DNA from: Apus apus
Taxonomy: Eukaryota > Chordata > Aves > Apodiformes > Apodidae
Direction: 5' to 3'
Length of the DNA: 64,000 nt
Assembly (NCBI RefSeq): GCF_020740795.1
Contig: NC_067282.1
Coordinates: 131,435,132-131,499,131 of the forward strand
The notes beneath the pieces are model-generated. The model was not told the DNA's origin. It made no database searches and worked only from the letters and a program-made list of their open reading frames with translations. Shown piece after piece: positions 62,430-64,000 of this stretch (its first letter is position 1; each line of letters starts with the position of its first letter). The position numbers and the translations under genes are program-made.

Positions 62430-62790
62430 CAGCCTCTACTGCCAGTGGGGGAGTTTATCATTTGGATATTACTAGAGATATTATCTCCTTAAGATTTAAG
62501 TTTTATGGGCATGTTAATTGAATTAAAAGATTAATGTACAGTGCAAGCGACCAAGGACATAAGCGATTAATCCTGAGAAATAAAACATACTTGAGTCACA
62601 TAAAAGCACTATAGGGCAAAAAAAACCCCAACCCAGCACTGAAGGACCTTTGACAAGAAAGGTTGTTTTTTTCCCCCGACAACCCTGTCAGCTATGGCTG
62701 TCAACAATGAAAAGAAGAAAACAAATAAATTGGAGGCTGTGTGTAAGTCACAGGACTAGAATATAAATACACATGACACGGAAAGGAGTA
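62430..62790. promoter_or_regulatory. Candidate conserved non-coding element in SSPN intron 1
   Basis: Dense homeodomain-like words: GTTAATTGAATTAAAAGATT near 62513, AAGATTAATGTACAG near 62527 and AAGCGATTAATCCTGAG near 62560, followed by CTTGAGTCACATAAAAGC near 62591. Repeat-free and non-coding. The reading rests on motif clustering and composition only. Confidence 0.3.
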
Positions 62791-64000
62791 AATAATACTG
62801 AAGCTTTCTTTAGAAATGTTCTCAGGCAATGCTTCCTAATCATGTCCTACTGAAAAGACATGAAACAAAACTTTATGGGGAAAAGTGTTATTAATCACAC
62901 AGGTTCTTGAGGGGCATGACTATCAGTGTGTTGCAAGACACTCTTCTTTACAGACCTGCTGTTTAGTGCCTTACATCAACAATGCAGAGATGAAGAAAAA
63001 CTTGGTATTTTATTTATCAGATCATAAAAGAAATGTGTTTAGTCATTGCTGTCTATACAGTTGTGCATTTTCCACTGCAGGACAAGCAGTTCCCCATGGA
63101 GCTGGAAAGCTGGATGTGAACAGCATTTCTGGGTGCAGTGTGCAGCAAGCAGGTGGGATCAGGGCATTGAAGGAGCCCTGCGCTCCTGCAGGCATCTCGA
63201 TGGCATAGTCCCACTTCTCAGCAAGGGCAACTTGCAGCCAAGTGTGGCCCAAGAAGGCAAATCCCACTGCCCTGGGAAGGTAGAAAGCCTCAAACTAATG
63301 AGAAGCTTTCAAACTCCCCAAAGTAAAATGAAAGGAAGGGGGAAAATACAGATTCTCACTGTAGCCACTGGAAATTCCAGAGCTATCATTTACAGTCAGG
63401 ATGCTCCTAGCAAAGGAGGCCAAGGCTTGCTCCTGGTCCCATGGGAAGACAGGCCTCAGCACCTCTAAAAGCAACCCTGGCTGATCTTGGCTAAGGTCCC
63501 CACTAAGGCACATCCCACCTGGGCCTGTTTTTAGAGGTGTGGTGTGAAGTGGCATCCTCAACCGCAGGCATGCCATCAACTCACCTGCTTTTCCCAGGCA
63601 ATCCGAACATGCGTGAATTCCTCCAAGCAGAGCTCCAGCCACCAAGACCACCATCTCCCTCTGTGGGTGCAGTCAGGACTCTTCATCACTTGATCCAGCC
63701 CCACAGCAGCACAGGGAGCCCTCACTAGGTCCCTGGGGACCAGCTCCTCTTGTCCAGGCAGGGGGCAAGCTGCCAAAAAGCAGCAGTCCTGTTGCAGAGC
63801 TTCAGCTCCTGTGCCCTCCAGTGAGGTCTGCTCATTGGTCCCTCAAAAACATGGGAGCAGAAGGCACTAGACTGGGAACCCAGAAAACATTGCTTTAAAA
63901 AGGGAATCATGCCTACTAGACTAACTCCTCAGAGCAGGCTCTGCCCTCCTTAAATGGCTGGAAAATGCCTACCAGTGAATATCTGCTCCTGCAAATACCA

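Larger units (their letters stand above)
51656..64000 (+). other. SSPN: SSPN intron 1 (incomplete)
   Basis: It begins with the GTAAGC donor after exon 1. Scanning for the expected continuation (transmembrane segment 2, then a cysteine-rich extracellular loop) found no match, so the intron appears to run beyond the window, consistent with the long first intron in mammals. It holds a CR1 tail (52176-52358), a MIR-like SINE (55405-55510), a (TTTG)n tract and conserved-looking AT-rich blocks. ORFs such as 60193-60714 and 60244-60702 overlap on opposite strands and are not credible genes. A small exon could have been missed by eye. Confidence 0.6.

Noticed and set aside
51656-64000. SSPN exons 2 and 3
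   Set aside because: Looked for the transmembrane-2 segment and the cysteine-rich loop with splice borders and found no match; they are probably right of the window.

Overview
The window looks like bird nuclear DNA. It has low repeat density, 3' ends of CR1 LINEs in avian style, very GC-rich CpG islands, and spliced vertebrate genes. Two protein-coding genes can be read with confidence: BHLHE41 (DEC2/SHARP1) on the minus strand, complete in five coding exons between 20560 and 22814, and the first coding exon of SSPN (sarcospan) on the plus strand at 51326-51655. In mammals the order is RASSF8 - BHLHE41 - SSPN - ITPR2, with BHLHE41 opposed to its neighbours. The orientations here fit that order, so the AT-rich, ORF-poor first ~3.4 kb, which ends in a good poly(A) signal, is probably the 3' UTR of RASSF8. 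That assignment is an inference.

Layout: 1-3440 putative RASSF8 3' UTR; 3441-13450 intergenic, with an old MIR-like SINE, a perfect hairpin and an old CR1; 13460-14340 an orphan CpG island with no convincing gene; 14400-18830 intergenic with a conserved-looking AT-rich block; 18830-22814 BHLHE41, transcribed right to left; 22815-24900 its CpG-island promoter; 25300-29900 a decayed Ty3/Gypsy-type LTR retrotransposon, with recognisable reverse transcriptase and integrase pieces in pol order; 29900-50600 intergenic, with simple repeats and old SINE/LINE pieces; 50600-51325 SSPN promoter CpG island; 51326-51655 SSPN exon 1; 51656-64000 SSPN intron 1, with a well-preserved CR1 tail and several conserved-looking blocks. 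The remaining SSPN exons were not found and probably lie beyond 64000.

The two genes do not form a functional unit. BHLHE41 is a transcriptional repressor of the circadian and differentiation network. SSPN is a four-transmembrane component of the dystrophin-glycoprotein complex. They are simply old neighbours. The most unusual content is the Gypsy pol fossil, since such elements are scarce in birds. Next is the 123-nt, stop-free, frame-preserving last intron of BHLHE41. No CRISPR array, rRNA or tRNA gene was recognised.
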